A stretch of DNA of 64,000 nucleotides, taken from Pantoea eucrina. GTDB taxonomy: Bacteria > Pseudomonadota > Gammaproteobacteria > Enterobacterales > Enterobacteriaceae. This document shows positions 40,656 to 48,877 of the stretch, piece by piece. Both the position numbers and the translations under genes were made by a program. The DNA lies in assembly GCF_001691555.1 (NCBI RefSeq), contig NZ_MAYN01000008.1:700617-764616 (forward strand), read 5' to 3'. The notes under the pieces are model-generated. The model did no database searches. It saw only the letters and a list, made by a program, of their open reading frames with translations, and was not told the origin of the DNA. The number at the start of each line of letters is the position of its first letter. Positions within the stretch are counted from its first letter, which is position 1.

Positions 40656-41573
40656 ATGCAGGACATTCGCTTCTCAATCGTCATTCCGGCGTATAACGCG
40701 TCGAAATCGATTATCACCACGCTCGACTGCGTTAAAGCGCAAAGCTATCGTAATTTTGAAGTCATCATTGTGGATGACAAATCGGCTGACGCGGCAGAGC
40801 TGGCGCAGGTGGTACGGGATGAACGCTATCAGGAGCTGACAATTAAGCTGGAGCTTTCTGAGGTCAAACTCAACGGCGCCGGCGCCCGTAACAAAGGTAT
40901 TGAACTGGCTGAAGGCGACTTTATCAGCTTCCTTGATGCGGATGACGAGTGGCACCCGGATAAACTTTCAGAAGTACGCGACACCATTACGCGTCTGGAA
41001 GCGCAGGGGAAGTCACGTTATGTCATTTTCAGCCAGGTCAATATTCACCAGGATGGCCGTTTTCTGAAAGTGATGCCGATGCAGGCACCGGGCAAAAATG
41101 AGACCGTCGCTGAATATCTGTTTGGCTGCTACGGCTTTATCCAGACCAGTACCATCGTGCTGAAGCGCGAGGATGCGCTGAAAATCCAGTTTGATACGCG
41201 CTATATCCGCCATCAGGACTACGATTTCTGTATCCGCGCCGATCGCCTGGGCTATGAGTTTGTGATGATTGCCAAACCGCTGGCGACCTATCACCTGGTG
41301 ACCAAATTTGGCTCTAAGCACAAAGGGGAGTCGGTAAAGTACTCCTACTTCTGGCTGGATAGCATGAAGCCGCACCTGACGACGCGTGACGTCCATACCT
41401 ATAAGGCATTCAAACTGCCGCTGCGCTACAAGATGGACGGTAAATCGCTGCAGGCAAGCCTGAGCTTTGCCCGCTACTTTTTCCTGACCAACCGCGACAA
41501 CCGCGCCTACTTTATGAATCGTCTGATGGATAAGGTGAAATCACGGTTTGGCGGCAGAAAAGCGGTCTCCTGA
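40656..41573 (+). CDS. GT2 glycosyltransferase of the EPS locus (AmsB/WceB-like)
   Basis: GT-A fold family 2 transferase acting on lipid-linked EPS intermediates at the cytoplasmic face. It shows FSIVIPAYNASKSIITTL at the N-terminus, the nucleotide-binding VIIVDDKSAD, and the acidic metal-binding motif FLDADDEWHPDKL near residue 90. I chose ATG 40656 with AGAGG eight bases upstream; a GTG three codons earlier is less likely. The 305 residues and the place after wzc resemble AmsB/WceB, but in ams/wce loci the Wzy polymerase (amsC/wceL) would come first and is missing here. Donor and linkage are unknown. Confidence 0.85.
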   Translation: MQDIRFSIVIPAYNASKSIITTLDCVKAQSYRNFEVIIVDDKSADAAELAQVVRDERYQELTIKLELSEVKLNGAGARNKGIELAEGDFISFLDADDEWHPDKLSEVRDTITRLEAQGKSRYVIFSQVNIHQDGRFLKVMPMQAPGKNETVAEYLFGCYGFIQTSTIVLKREDALKIQFDTRYIRHQDYDFCIRADRLGYEFVMIAKPLATYHLVTKFGSKHKGESVKYSYFWLDSMKPHLTTRDVHTYKAFKLPLRYKMDGKSLQASLSFARYFFLTNRDNRAYFMNRLMDKVKSRFGGRKAVS

Positions 41574-41584
41574 CACGCATTCAC

Positions 41585-41612
41585 TTGCTCCCCGCGCGGG
41601 AGCAATTTTTTT
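41585..41612 (+). terminator. Rho-independent terminator between two EPS glycosyltransferase genes
   Basis: A perfect 8-bp stem TTGCTCCC / GGGAGCAA with loop CGCGC is followed by seven T. It lies inside the operon, 11 bp after the first glycosyltransferase. Confidence 0.88.
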
Positions 41613-41638
41613 GGTTCCTGACACTCCGGGCAATAAAA

Positions 41639-42391
41639 ATGACAAATCATGTTGGCACCATCGGTATTGTGATGCCGATGTATAACGCACGTAAAACCGT
41701 ACTGCGCGCGGTTGAGTCGATTGTTAAACAGACCTACAGCGACTGGCATCTCTATCTGGTTAATGACACCTCCACCGACGACTCTCTGGCCCTGGTGCGT
41801 GAGCACTGCCAGGATGCGCGCATTACTATTCTCAGCAATGAGGTTAATCAGGGCGCAGCAGAAACGCGCAACGTCGGGCTGCGTGCTGCGAGTGAAGAGA
41901 TCATCGCGTTTCTCGACAGCGATGATGAGTGGCATCCAGAGAAACTGGCTGAGCAGGCTGCCGCCATCGCCGCCGGCGATGACTTTGTTATCACGCATTA
42001 CCACTATAAAACGCAGAGCGCCGAACACGATATCACCTGGGGCAAACCGTATCTGCAGCAGGATAACTTTGTGAAGAAGCAGTATCGCGTCTGCTTCTCA
42101 TCAGTCTGTTTCCGTCGTCCGCCGCAGGGGATCTTCTTCCAGCGTAAAGGGCATGAAGACTTTCTTTTCCTCTACGAGCTCTTTTCCCGCTACAAACAGG
42201 CGCGGGTGATCCGCAAGACGCTGGTGAACTATTACGAGCTGGGTGATTCTCTGTCGCGGAACAAAAACAAGGCGGCGAAATGGCATCTGGAATTATTAAG
42301 AATTATCTATAAAAACAACCCATTAAAAGTCTATTACTATTACACATGGTATATGGTGAATGGCGTTCTTTTCGCCCTGAAGCATCGCTGA
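41639..42391 (+). CDS. GT2 glycosyltransferase of the EPS locus (AmsE/WceN-like)
   Basis: GT-A family 2 transferase, 250 residues. IGIVMPMYNARKTVLRAVES opens the protein, LVNDTSTDDS binds the nucleotide sugar, and FLDSDDEWHPEKL is the DXD-like motif. The upstream frame is open to 41585 but that part is a terminator hairpin, so ATG 41639 is the sensible start; its ribosome site is weak. Size suggests the AmsE/WceN type, although in ams loci that gene follows amsD, whereas here the AmsD-like gene comes next. Sugar specificity cannot be assigned. Confidence 0.82.
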   Translation: MTNHVGTIGIVMPMYNARKTVLRAVESIVKQTYSDWHLYLVNDTSTDDSLALVREHCQDARITILSNEVNQGAAETRNVGLRAASEEIIAFLDSDDEWHPEKLAEQAAAIAAGDDFVITHYHYKTQSAEHDITWGKPYLQQDNFVKKQYRVCFSSVCFRRPPQGIFFQRKGHEDFLFLYELFSRYKQARVIRKTLVNYYELGDSLSRNKNKAAKWHLELLRIIYKNNPLKVYYYYTWYMVNGVLFALKHR

Positions 42392-42466
42392 AATCCGCAT
42401 GTTTGCGTGCAGTCATGCAGCCAGTATGGGTTTTACGTTCTGTATTTTTGAGGTGGAAAGCGTTAA

Positions 42467-43501
42467 ATGAAAAAAGTCGTTTTGGTGATCAAAGATGCCT
42501 ACTCCTATGCGGGCACCGAGAACATCTGTAACTTCATGTCAGAGTGCCTTGGTGAAGAGCACGCCGTCACTATTTACTCTCTTGAGGGCCATGGCGAAAC
42601 CTTTTATCCCTTTACGCATGTAAAAGAGATCGTCAGTTTCGAAGGCCATAGCAACCCGATTAAAAGCGCCGTAGCACGTATCCATCAGGACGGTTTTGAC
42701 AGCGTTTTCCTCATCAGTATGGGCCGCCTGAGCGTGATGTTTGCGTTCTGGAATCTGATGACGCTAAAGAAAAAAACCTTTAAAGCCTACGCCTGCGAGC
42801 ATATCGCCATCAACTCTTTCAGCAAGCCGATCAAACTCATGAAATGGCTGCTGCTGCGCTACTACGACCGCGTGATTGTCCTGACGGATAAAGATCAGCA
42901 GGTCTTCAGCCGCTGGCATATCCGCAGCCAGCAGATCCCCAACCCGGTAGTGTACAAAGGCTTTGAACGGCGTCAGCGCAGTCGTCAGGCGCTGGCGGTG
43001 GGGCGGCTTGATAACCAGAAAGGGTTCGATCTGCTGCTGGATATCTGGGCAGATTTCAGCAAAAAGCATCCGGAGTGGACGCTGGCGATTGCCGGCGATG
43101 GCGAGCTGCGCCAGCAGCTGCATGAGCAGGCTGCCGCACTCGGTATTACCAACAGCGTGAACTTTGTCGGCAAGGTCAGCAACATTAACGACTATTACCG
43201 CGACAGCGATATGGCGCTGATGACGTCACGCTATGAAGGGTTGCCGCTGGTGCTGCTGGAAGCGAAATCCTGGTCCCTGCCGGTGGTGGCCTATGACTGC
43301 CCGACCGGCCCGCAGGAGATCATCAATCACGGCGAAGATGGTTTCCTGGTGCCGATGAATGATAAAGCCACGTTTCTGGCGCGGATGGAACAGCTTGCCA
43401 GCGATGATGCGCTGTTCTTTGCCATGAGCGATAAGACAAAAGAGACCGCACTCAAGTTTGACGGTAATCAGATCAAACAGAGCTGGCTGGCGCTGGTATA
43501 A
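42467..43501 (+). CDS. GT4 glycosyltransferase of the EPS locus (AmsD/WceM-like)
   Basis: GT-B fold family 4 transferase, 344 residues. The C-terminal half has the GT4 blocks LAVGRLDNQKGFDLLLDIW and the E-x7-E type donor site YEGLPLVLLEAKSWSLPVVAYD. The N-terminal VIKDAYSYAGTENICNF matches AmsD-like proteins. It probably adds a hexose (galactose in amylovoran). The start ATG 42467 lies 75 bp after the preceding gene. It is followed by the WceF-like gene after 58 bp. Confidence 0.87.
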   Translation: MKKVVLVIKDAYSYAGTENICNFMSECLGEEHAVTIYSLEGHGETFYPFTHVKEIVSFEGHSNPIKSAVARIHQDGFDSVFLISMGRLSVMFAFWNLMTLKKKTFKAYACEHIAINSFSKPIKLMKWLLLRYYDRVIVLTDKDQQVFSRWHIRSQQIPNPVVYKGFERRQRSRQALAVGRLDNQKGFDLLLDIWADFSKKHPEWTLAIAGDGELRQQLHEQAAALGITNSVNFVGKVSNINDYYRDSDMALMTSRYEGLPLVLLEAKSWSLPVVAYDCPTGPQEIINHGEDGFLVPMNDKATFLARMEQLASDDALFFAMSDKTKETALKFDGNQIKQSWLALV

Positions 43502-43559
43502 GCGCCATGCTTTTTGATGCCTGCCGGGACACACTGACTTTGACCACGGGATTGAACGC

Positions 43560-45770
43560 ATGAAAAGAAGAGAAGTGTTGCAGGCAGCCGCCTCCTCCAT
43601 TGTGACCGCGCTTTCCGTAAGCGCATTTTCCAGCTACGCAGCGAAAAGCGGCCAGCCCGCGCTGAAACCGGTCGATCCAGCCAGCGTCCCGCAGGGCGAT
43701 GTGCCGATCCTCACGCCGGAAAATGTCTATACCATGCCGCCGCAGTTCTGGCAGAACTTTGAAGGCAGGCTGTGGATCGGTAAAGCGGGCAGCGACGCCA
43801 GTCAAAAAGGCAATCAGATCCCGGTTTACCTGCGCGACGCCAGCGGCAAAGTGGCGCAAATCAGCCAGCCGATTGCGCTGAACAAAGGTAACTTTGCGCA
43901 ATTTATCCATGATAACGCTGCGCTGATCGCTAATCCGGCGCACTCCATGGCGGTGGAAGACAGCGAGGGAAACACGCTCTTCTCCATTACCGATGTCTCA
44001 CGCCCCGGTCAGAATAATTTCAGCCAGCGCCTGGCCCAGCCGAACGGCTATCAGCTGATTGGTGAGATCCCGTCCGTTGAGGAGCTGCGTAAAACCCGCC
44101 CGCTGTTTGCCGGTGCCAAGATCAAGCTCAAGAGCTGGCATGAAGGGCTGGAAGTGGGGGGCGGCGAATTTGTCGGTGCCTATGGCGATGCGCGCGATGA
44201 TGACGGCGTTATCTTAAGCGGCAACGGTTTTTACTGGCGGCGCGTGGTGGAAGACTTTAATCGCCTGACGCTGTTTGAGTTTGGTGCTATTGCCGACGGA
44301 AAAACAGACGCGGCCCCGGCCATCAAAGCGATGTATCAGTGGTCGCTCGATAACAATCAGCCTATTTGCGTGCAGTTCCCGGCCGGTAAATTTTTTGTCA
44401 CCGGCTGTGATTTCGGCGAGGAGGAGCAGCGCTTCTTCCGCATCTCCGGCGCGATGGTTAACTTCGGCTATTTTCCGGCGACCACGCTGGTCTCTGACGG
44501 CCGCTCTGACTTTGTGTTTAAAGTCAAAGCGCGCTGGACGGAGATCTCAAACCTTAACTTCAACGGCCAGAATGATAAGCGGCCCAACCGGCAGGGGTTG
44601 TTCAGCAACACCTGCCCGGGCGGCCAGTTCTTTCGCGGCGCCTGCCTGCGCTTTAACCGCGTAGGGGGCACCTCAATCAGCCTGCTCGATACGCTCGACT
44701 GCAAAATTGACCAGTGGTATGCCGATACCTGTACCGGTGACGTCATCAAAGCGGGCTGGTCAGGTCAGAAAGCGGGTGTCTGGGATCACAGCACGGCGAT
44801 AGAGCTCTCTAACTTCAACGCCCAGCGCTGTACCGGCGGAATGGTGCTGAACCTGCCGCGCTGCAGTCAGTCGATTATTCATAACGGCTGGATTGAGCAC
44901 AGCGAGCACCCTGGCGATATCTCTAACGGACAGTGGATCATCGACGCGCTGAGCCTGGAAGATTGCAAAAACCCGCTTAATGCGCGCAACTCGCGTCTCA
45001 ATATGCGCCAGACGAACCTGCAGTCAGGCAGCTGGATCGACAACTCGCTGCAGGGCGAGCGCTGGCTGAGCATCTGGGAGATGGGCTCCACCCGCGTGGA
45101 GTCTTATGGCGTTGCCATCGACGGCAGCCTTAAATACAACTACATCACCTCGCGCTTCCGCCTGAGTAATAACACCAACCAGGCGACGTGGTTCGAACTG
45201 GGTAATTTCTACTCACCTGACGTGGGCGATAGCTGGGAGATTGAGCTGTTTGGCCAGTCACAGTTCAGCCCCGGCACCGATGATACGCCGATGATGGATG
45301 TCACCGGCGGCAAGCAGACCGGCGGGCGGGCGGTGATCCATCTGCAGCGCAAAACGCAGAAAGCGGAGGCGAGCTGGTCAGCCGAAGGCAGCGCTCCGGT
45401 GCTGGAGGTACGGCTGGTAGCGCGCTCCGACACCGATACCAAAGTCTGGGTCAGGCTGGCAGGCTGGACGCCGGCCACCGTGGTGCTGATAAAAAGCACC
45501 GCCAAAGATCGCTTTATGACCGGACGCTGCGCGCGCGTTGATGCCACCATGGTAAAAGGCACGCCGGGCAACGGCAGCCAGCAGGCGCCGCAGCGGTTCA
45601 GCCTGCATAACGGTAAAGCGGGCATCGGCGGCAATGAGCAGGGTGACCTGCTGATGGCGTCACGCGAGCTGAAACCGGAACAGGTGGATACGCGCCAGCC
45701 TAAAGGGTTTGTGTCAGTGGTGATCAACGGCGAGCAGGTCGCGATGCCTTATTTTGCGCTCAAGGGGTAA
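43560..45770 (+). CDS. wceF: WceF/AmsF-type EPS glycanase with tailspike-like architecture
   Basis: Exported polysaccharide-modifying enzyme of the WceF/AmsF family, 736 residues. P. stewartii WceF has a phage-tailspike-like beta-helix fold and cuts stewartan. Here MKRREVLQAAASSIVTALS looks like a Tat-type signal (RR followed by VL). Residues about 60-150 resemble the head-binding domain of P22 tailspike: GRLWIGKAGSDASQKGNQIPVY, ISQPIALN, and HSMAVEDSEGNTL. FEFGAIADGKTDAAPAIKAMYQW is the typical beta-helix entry of pectate-lyase-like proteins. It likely trims or releases the polymer in the periplasm or outside. The catalytic residues cannot be assigned by eye. Confidence 0.88.
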   Translation: MKRREVLQAAASSIVTALSVSAFSSYAAKSGQPALKPVDPASVPQGDVPILTPENVYTMPPQFWQNFEGRLWIGKAGSDASQKGNQIPVYLRDASGKVAQISQPIALNKGNFAQFIHDNAALIANPAHSMAVEDSEGNTLFSITDVSRPGQNNFSQRLAQPNGYQLIGEIPSVEELRKTRPLFAGAKIKLKSWHEGLEVGGGEFVGAYGDARDDDGVILSGNGFYWRRVVEDFNRLTLFEFGAIADGKTDAAPAIKAMYQWSLDNNQPICVQFPAGKFFVTGCDFGEEEQRFFRISGAMVNFGYFPATTLVSDGRSDFVFKVKARWTEISNLNFNGQNDKRPNRQGLFSNTCPGGQFFRGACLRFNRVGGTSISLLDTLDCKIDQWYADTCTGDVIKAGWSGQKAGVWDHSTAIELSNFNAQRCTGGMVLNLPRCSQSIIHNGWIEHSEHPGDISNGQWIIDALSLEDCKNPLNARNSRLNMRQTNLQSGSWIDNSLQGERWLSIWEMGSTRVESYGVAIDGSLKYNYITSRFRLSNNTNQATWFELGNFYSPDVGDSWEIELFGQSQFSPGTDDTPMMDVTGGKQTGGRAVIHLQRKTQKAEASWSAEGSAPVLEVRLVARSDTDTKVWVRLAGWTPATVVLIKSTAKDRFMTGRCARVDATMVKGTPGNGSQQAPQRFSLHNGKAGIGGNEQGDLLMASRELKPEQVDTRQPKGFVSVVINGEQVAMPYFALKG

Positions 45771-45784
45771 AAAACGTTGAACCT

Positions 45785-45843
45785 GGGGCGGCATGAATGC
45801 CGCCCCTGCGAAATAGGTAGGGGGCGCATTTATGCGCCCCTGA
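45785..45843. repeat. Two palindromic repeats after wceF
   Basis: GGGGCGGCATGAATGCCGCCCC (45785-45806) and GGGGGCGCATTTATGCGCCCCT (about 45820-45841) are members of the window-wide palindrome family. They stand 15 bp after the wceF stop, next to the damaged pyruvyl transferase gene. Confidence 0.75.
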
Positions 45844-45995
45844 AATTACGTAAGAAGCTTTAGGTTAGATAACAGGCAGTTGGCACCATTTTTCGGGCGT
45901 TGTCCCATTGCAGTTTTTTTTGCCAGAGTTCACTTTGCTGCTCAGGATAGAAGCGGCGGCTTGTAAGAATTACAAAAAATATATCTGGAGTTTGT

Positions 45996-46325
45996 ATGAC
46001 GATTTTATTGGCGGGTAATCATACCTGCGGGAATGGCGGTGGTGGTGTAATTTTGTACAGGCTGACTGACTCACTGCAGGCAGCATGCGCAAACCCGGGT
46101 AGTGCCGGTATCCGTTGTTATCCGGCCAGCCCGGGTTATCTGCAGCAGCAGAATGCGCTGTTTACGCACAACAGTAAAACGCCCCGGAGCCTGATGGCCC
46201 GCGTTCAGCGCAAGACAGTGCTGGCTGACCACGGCAATCTGAAACTGAACGTAAATACCGCGGTCGCGCAGAAGCGTGAAACAGGCAACCGCATCACCGA
46301 AGAACTTCTGAATGTATTGGGGTAA
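45996..46325 (+). pseudogene. Internally deleted remnant of a polysaccharide pyruvyl transferase (WceJ/AmsJ type)
   Basis: The 109-codon frame begins MTILLAGNHTCGNGGGGVIL, recognisable as the start of AmsJ/WceJ-type pyruvyl transferases (GNHTCGNRGD-type loop), but the conserved RGD is now GGG. It ends NVNTAVAQKRETGNRITEELLNVLG, which looks like the C-terminal helix of the same family. The intact enzyme has over 350 residues, so the entire catalytic middle is gone without closing the frame. It sits between wceF and the AmsK-like gene, exactly where amsJ/wceJ belongs. No ketal-pyruvate transferase activity is expected. Confidence 0.7.
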
Positions 46326-46328
46326 GTG

Positions 46329-47552
46329 ATGAAGTTAACCTTTTTCACCATGCGTTTTCCGGTTGCCTCTGAGACGTTTGTCCTCAACCAGGTAACCCAC
46401 TTTATTGATGCCGGCTATGACGTTGAAATCATCTCGGTGTTCCCGGGTGACATGATCAACCGTCACGCCGCGTTCGACGACTATAACCTGGCGGCAAAAA
46501 CGCACTATCTGCTGCCGGAAGAGAAGGTATCGAACCTCGACAAGCTCACGCAGCGTATCGGTCTGATGCTGCCGAAGATCGCCAAACCGGCGCTGATCAA
46601 ATCGCTCAACGTGGGACGCTACGGCGCACAGGCAAAGAAGCTGCTGCTGCCGGCGATCGTTGCTAACGCGAAGCAGACCTTCACCGCCGACGTCTTTCTG
46701 GTGCATTTCGGCTATGCCGGCGCGCTGGCAAACAAACTGCGTGAACTGGGCGTACTGAAAGGCAAGCAGGCGACCGTATTCCACGGTGCAGATATCTCAC
46801 GCCGCCATATCCTCGAGGAGCACAAGCAGGATTACATTAATCTGTTTAAGCAGAGCGAACTGATGCTGCCTATCAGCCACCTCTGGGAAAACAAACTGAT
46901 TGAGATGGGCTGTCCGCGTGAAAAAGTGCACGTAACGCGGATGGGTATCGAACCGGAGAAATTCAACTTCCGGCCGCGCGAAGCGTTTCACCAGCCGCTG
47001 CGCATCGTCTCTGTGGCGCGCCTGACTGAGAAAAAAGGGCTGGACGTTGCAGTTAAAGCCAGTGAAATTCTGCGCGATAAAGGCGGCCAGTTTGAATTCA
47101 CCATCATCGGCAACGGCGAGCAGGAAGGCATGATGCGTGAACATATCGCCCGTGCCGGCCTGAAAGAGATGGTCAGCATGCCGGGCTTCAAGCCGCAGGA
47201 GGAGATCCGTCAGGCGCTTAACGACGCTGATATTTTCCTGCTGCCCTCAAAAACGGCTGCCGATGGTGACATGGAAGGGATCCCCGTGGCGCTGATGGAG
47301 GCCATGGCGGTGGGGCTGCCGGTGGTATCCACCTACCACAGCGGCATTCCGGAGCTGATCCAGAACAACGTCAGCGGCTGGCTGGTCTCTGAGAACGATG
47401 CCGATGAGCTGGCTGCTACATTACTGCGCCTGTCGCGCGGCGACATTGATGTTGCACCGGTAGTGGCTGCCGCGCGCCATAAAGTTGAAACCGAGTTTAA
47501 CCAGCATATTGCTTACGGAGAGCTGGCGAAAATTCTGGAGCAGATGGTGTAA
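46329..47552 (+). CDS. wceK: GT4 glycosyltransferase, AmsK/WceK (WcaL) type
   Basis: GT-B family 4 transferase of the AmsK/WcaL group, 407 residues, the same length as AmsK. Landmarks are FFTMRFPVASETFVLNQV at the start, ATVFHGADISRR in the middle, VSVARLTEKKGLDVAVKA, and the donor-site block GIPVALMEAMAVGLPVVSTYHSGIPELI. ATG 46329 directly follows the remnant's stop codon, preceded by GGGGTAAGTG. It adds a late sugar of the repeat unit. In ams/wce loci the Wzx gene (amsL) comes next; here only 384 bp of non-coding sequence precede galF. Confidence 0.9.
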   Translation: MKLTFFTMRFPVASETFVLNQVTHFIDAGYDVEIISVFPGDMINRHAAFDDYNLAAKTHYLLPEEKVSNLDKLTQRIGLMLPKIAKPALIKSLNVGRYGAQAKKLLLPAIVANAKQTFTADVFLVHFGYAGALANKLRELGVLKGKQATVFHGADISRRHILEEHKQDYINLFKQSELMLPISHLWENKLIEMGCPREKVHVTRMGIEPEKFNFRPREAFHQPLRIVSVARLTEKKGLDVAVKASEILRDKGGQFEFTIIGNGEQEGMMREHIARAGLKEMVSMPGFKPQEEIRQALNDADIFLLPSKTAADGDMEGIPVALMEAMAVGLPVVSTYHSGIPELIQNNVSGWLVSENDADELAATLLRLSRGDIDVAPVVAAARHKVETEFNQHIAYGELAKILEQMV

Positions 47553-47936
47553 GGGGTATGAAAGCGCAGGCGGACGGGTTATCGGCGCAGTGATGGGTGC
47601 GGCGATGTCAGGCTTATGCGCTGGCCAAAAAGCCGATCCTGCAGGGGCGTTCTTCACGACGCCCCTGTTTGCTGTCTGACTGCTCTTTGCACGTCGTATC
47701 ATTCTGAAAAACGCCGGTCTTAACCCCCATAGCAGAATGCTATTTACGTCACGCTTTTACCCGCCTTTAGCGCTTGAATTTGCCCGGAAAATTACCGACG
47801 CTGACCGCCCCTGATCACTAATTTCTGATGCTGTGACAGAGAGTTAGTGTCGGCTTTTCAGATAAAGATTATACTTGCCCGAGCGGCCATTACTGCATAA
47901 TCGATGCATGTCTACACTTCATAAAATGGAACAAAT
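47553..47936 (+). other. Intergenic region between wceK and galF
   Basis: 384 bp without an intact gene. It contains the palindrome at 47642-47670 and a -10-like TATACT (47870-47875) with no good -35 partner that may drive galF. No recognisable part of a Wzx gene is visible in any frame; a 64-codon frame starting inside wceK (47485-47679) reads low-complexity sequence and is not called. Confidence 0.6.
47642..47670 (+). terminator. Palindrome/terminator after wceK
   Basis: CAGGGGCGT (47642-47650) pairs with ACGCCCCTG (47659-47667), followed by TTT. It may end the EPS operon and belongs to the same family as the other palindromes. Confidence 0.55.
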
Positions 47937-48833
47937 ATGACCAAGCTTAAAGCAGTAATCCCGGTTGCGGGCCTCGGTATGCATATGCTCCCTGCGACTA
48001 AAGCCATTCCAAAAGAGATGCTGCCTATCGTCGACAAACCAATGATTCAGTATATCGTTGACGAGTGCGTGGCGGCAGGCATTAAGGAGATTGTGCTGGT
48101 CACCCATGCTTCCAAAAATGCGGTGGAAAACCACTTCGACACCACCTACGAGCTGGAAGCCCTGCTGGAAGCGCGCGTAAAGCGTCAGCTGCTGAGCGAA
48201 GTGCAGTCCATCTGCCCGCCAGGCGTTACCATCATGAACGTCCGTCAGGCCGATCCGCTGGGTCTGGGTCACTCTGTACTTTGCGCGCGCCCGATGATTG
48301 GCGACAACCCGTTTGTGGTTGTGCTGCCAGACGTGCTGCTGGATGACTCCACTGCCGATCACCTGCGCTATAACCTGGCCGCCATGGTCGCGCGTTTTGA
48401 AGAGACCGGCCGCAGCCAGGTCCTGGCAAAACATATGCCGAATGAAGATCTCTCTGAGTATGGCGTACTGACCACTGAGCAGCCTATCGATAACCCGGGT
48501 GATATCAGCACCATTACCAGCATCGTTGAAAAGCCAGAGCATGCCGCTGAGCTGAATTCTGACCTGACTGCGGTTGGCCGCTATGTGCTCTCTGCAGACA
48601 TCTGGGCTGAGCTGGAAAAAACCGAGCCAGGCGCATGGGGCCGTATTCAGCTGACTGACGCCATCGCCTCGCTGAGCAAAACCAAACCGGTTGATGCGCA
48701 GCTGCTGACCGGTACCAGCTTCGACTGCGGCCGCAAACTCGGCTATATGCAGGCGTTTGTCTCTTATGGCCTGCGCAGCAACGCACAGGGCCGCGACTTC
48801 CGCGAAGCGATTCATAAGATTCTGGATAAGTAA
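47937..48833 (+). CDS. galF: GalF, UDP-glucose pyrophosphorylase paralogue
   Basis: GalU-like nucleotidyltransferase, 298 residues. The signature reads [19 protein letters not shown]; in GalU the same loop is GLGTRMLP, so the T-R to M-H change marks GalF. GalF has little pyrophosphorylase activity itself and is proposed to modulate GalU and the UDP-glucose pool. The remainder is intact ([21 protein letters not shown]). It is followed by galE after 44 bp. Pantoea and Erwinia keep galF-galE between the EPS and O-antigen loci. Confidence 0.93.
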   Translation: MTKLKAVIPVAGLGMHMLPATKAIPKEMLPIVDKPMIQYIVDECVAAGIKEIVLVTHASKNAVENHFDTTYELEALLEARVKRQLLSEVQSICPPGVTIMNVRQADPLGLGHSVLCARPMIGDNPFVVVLPDVLLDDSTADHLRYNLAAMVARFEETGRSQVLAKHMPNEDLSEYGVLTTEQPIDNPGDISTITSIVEKPEHAAELNSDLTAVGRYVLSADIWAELEKTEPGAWGRIQLTDAIASLSKTKPVDAQLLTGTSFDCGRKLGYMQAFVSYGLRSNAQGRDFREAIHKILDK

Positions 48834-48877
48834 GCATTTCCATACCGCGCAGCCTGCGCGGTTTCCAAGGAGTAGAC

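Noticed and set aside
47485..47679. 64-codon forward frame overlapping the end of wceK, considered as a Wzx remnant
   Set aside because: Its second half (GAVMGAAMSG) is low complexity and partly palindrome; there is no flippase-like sequence.
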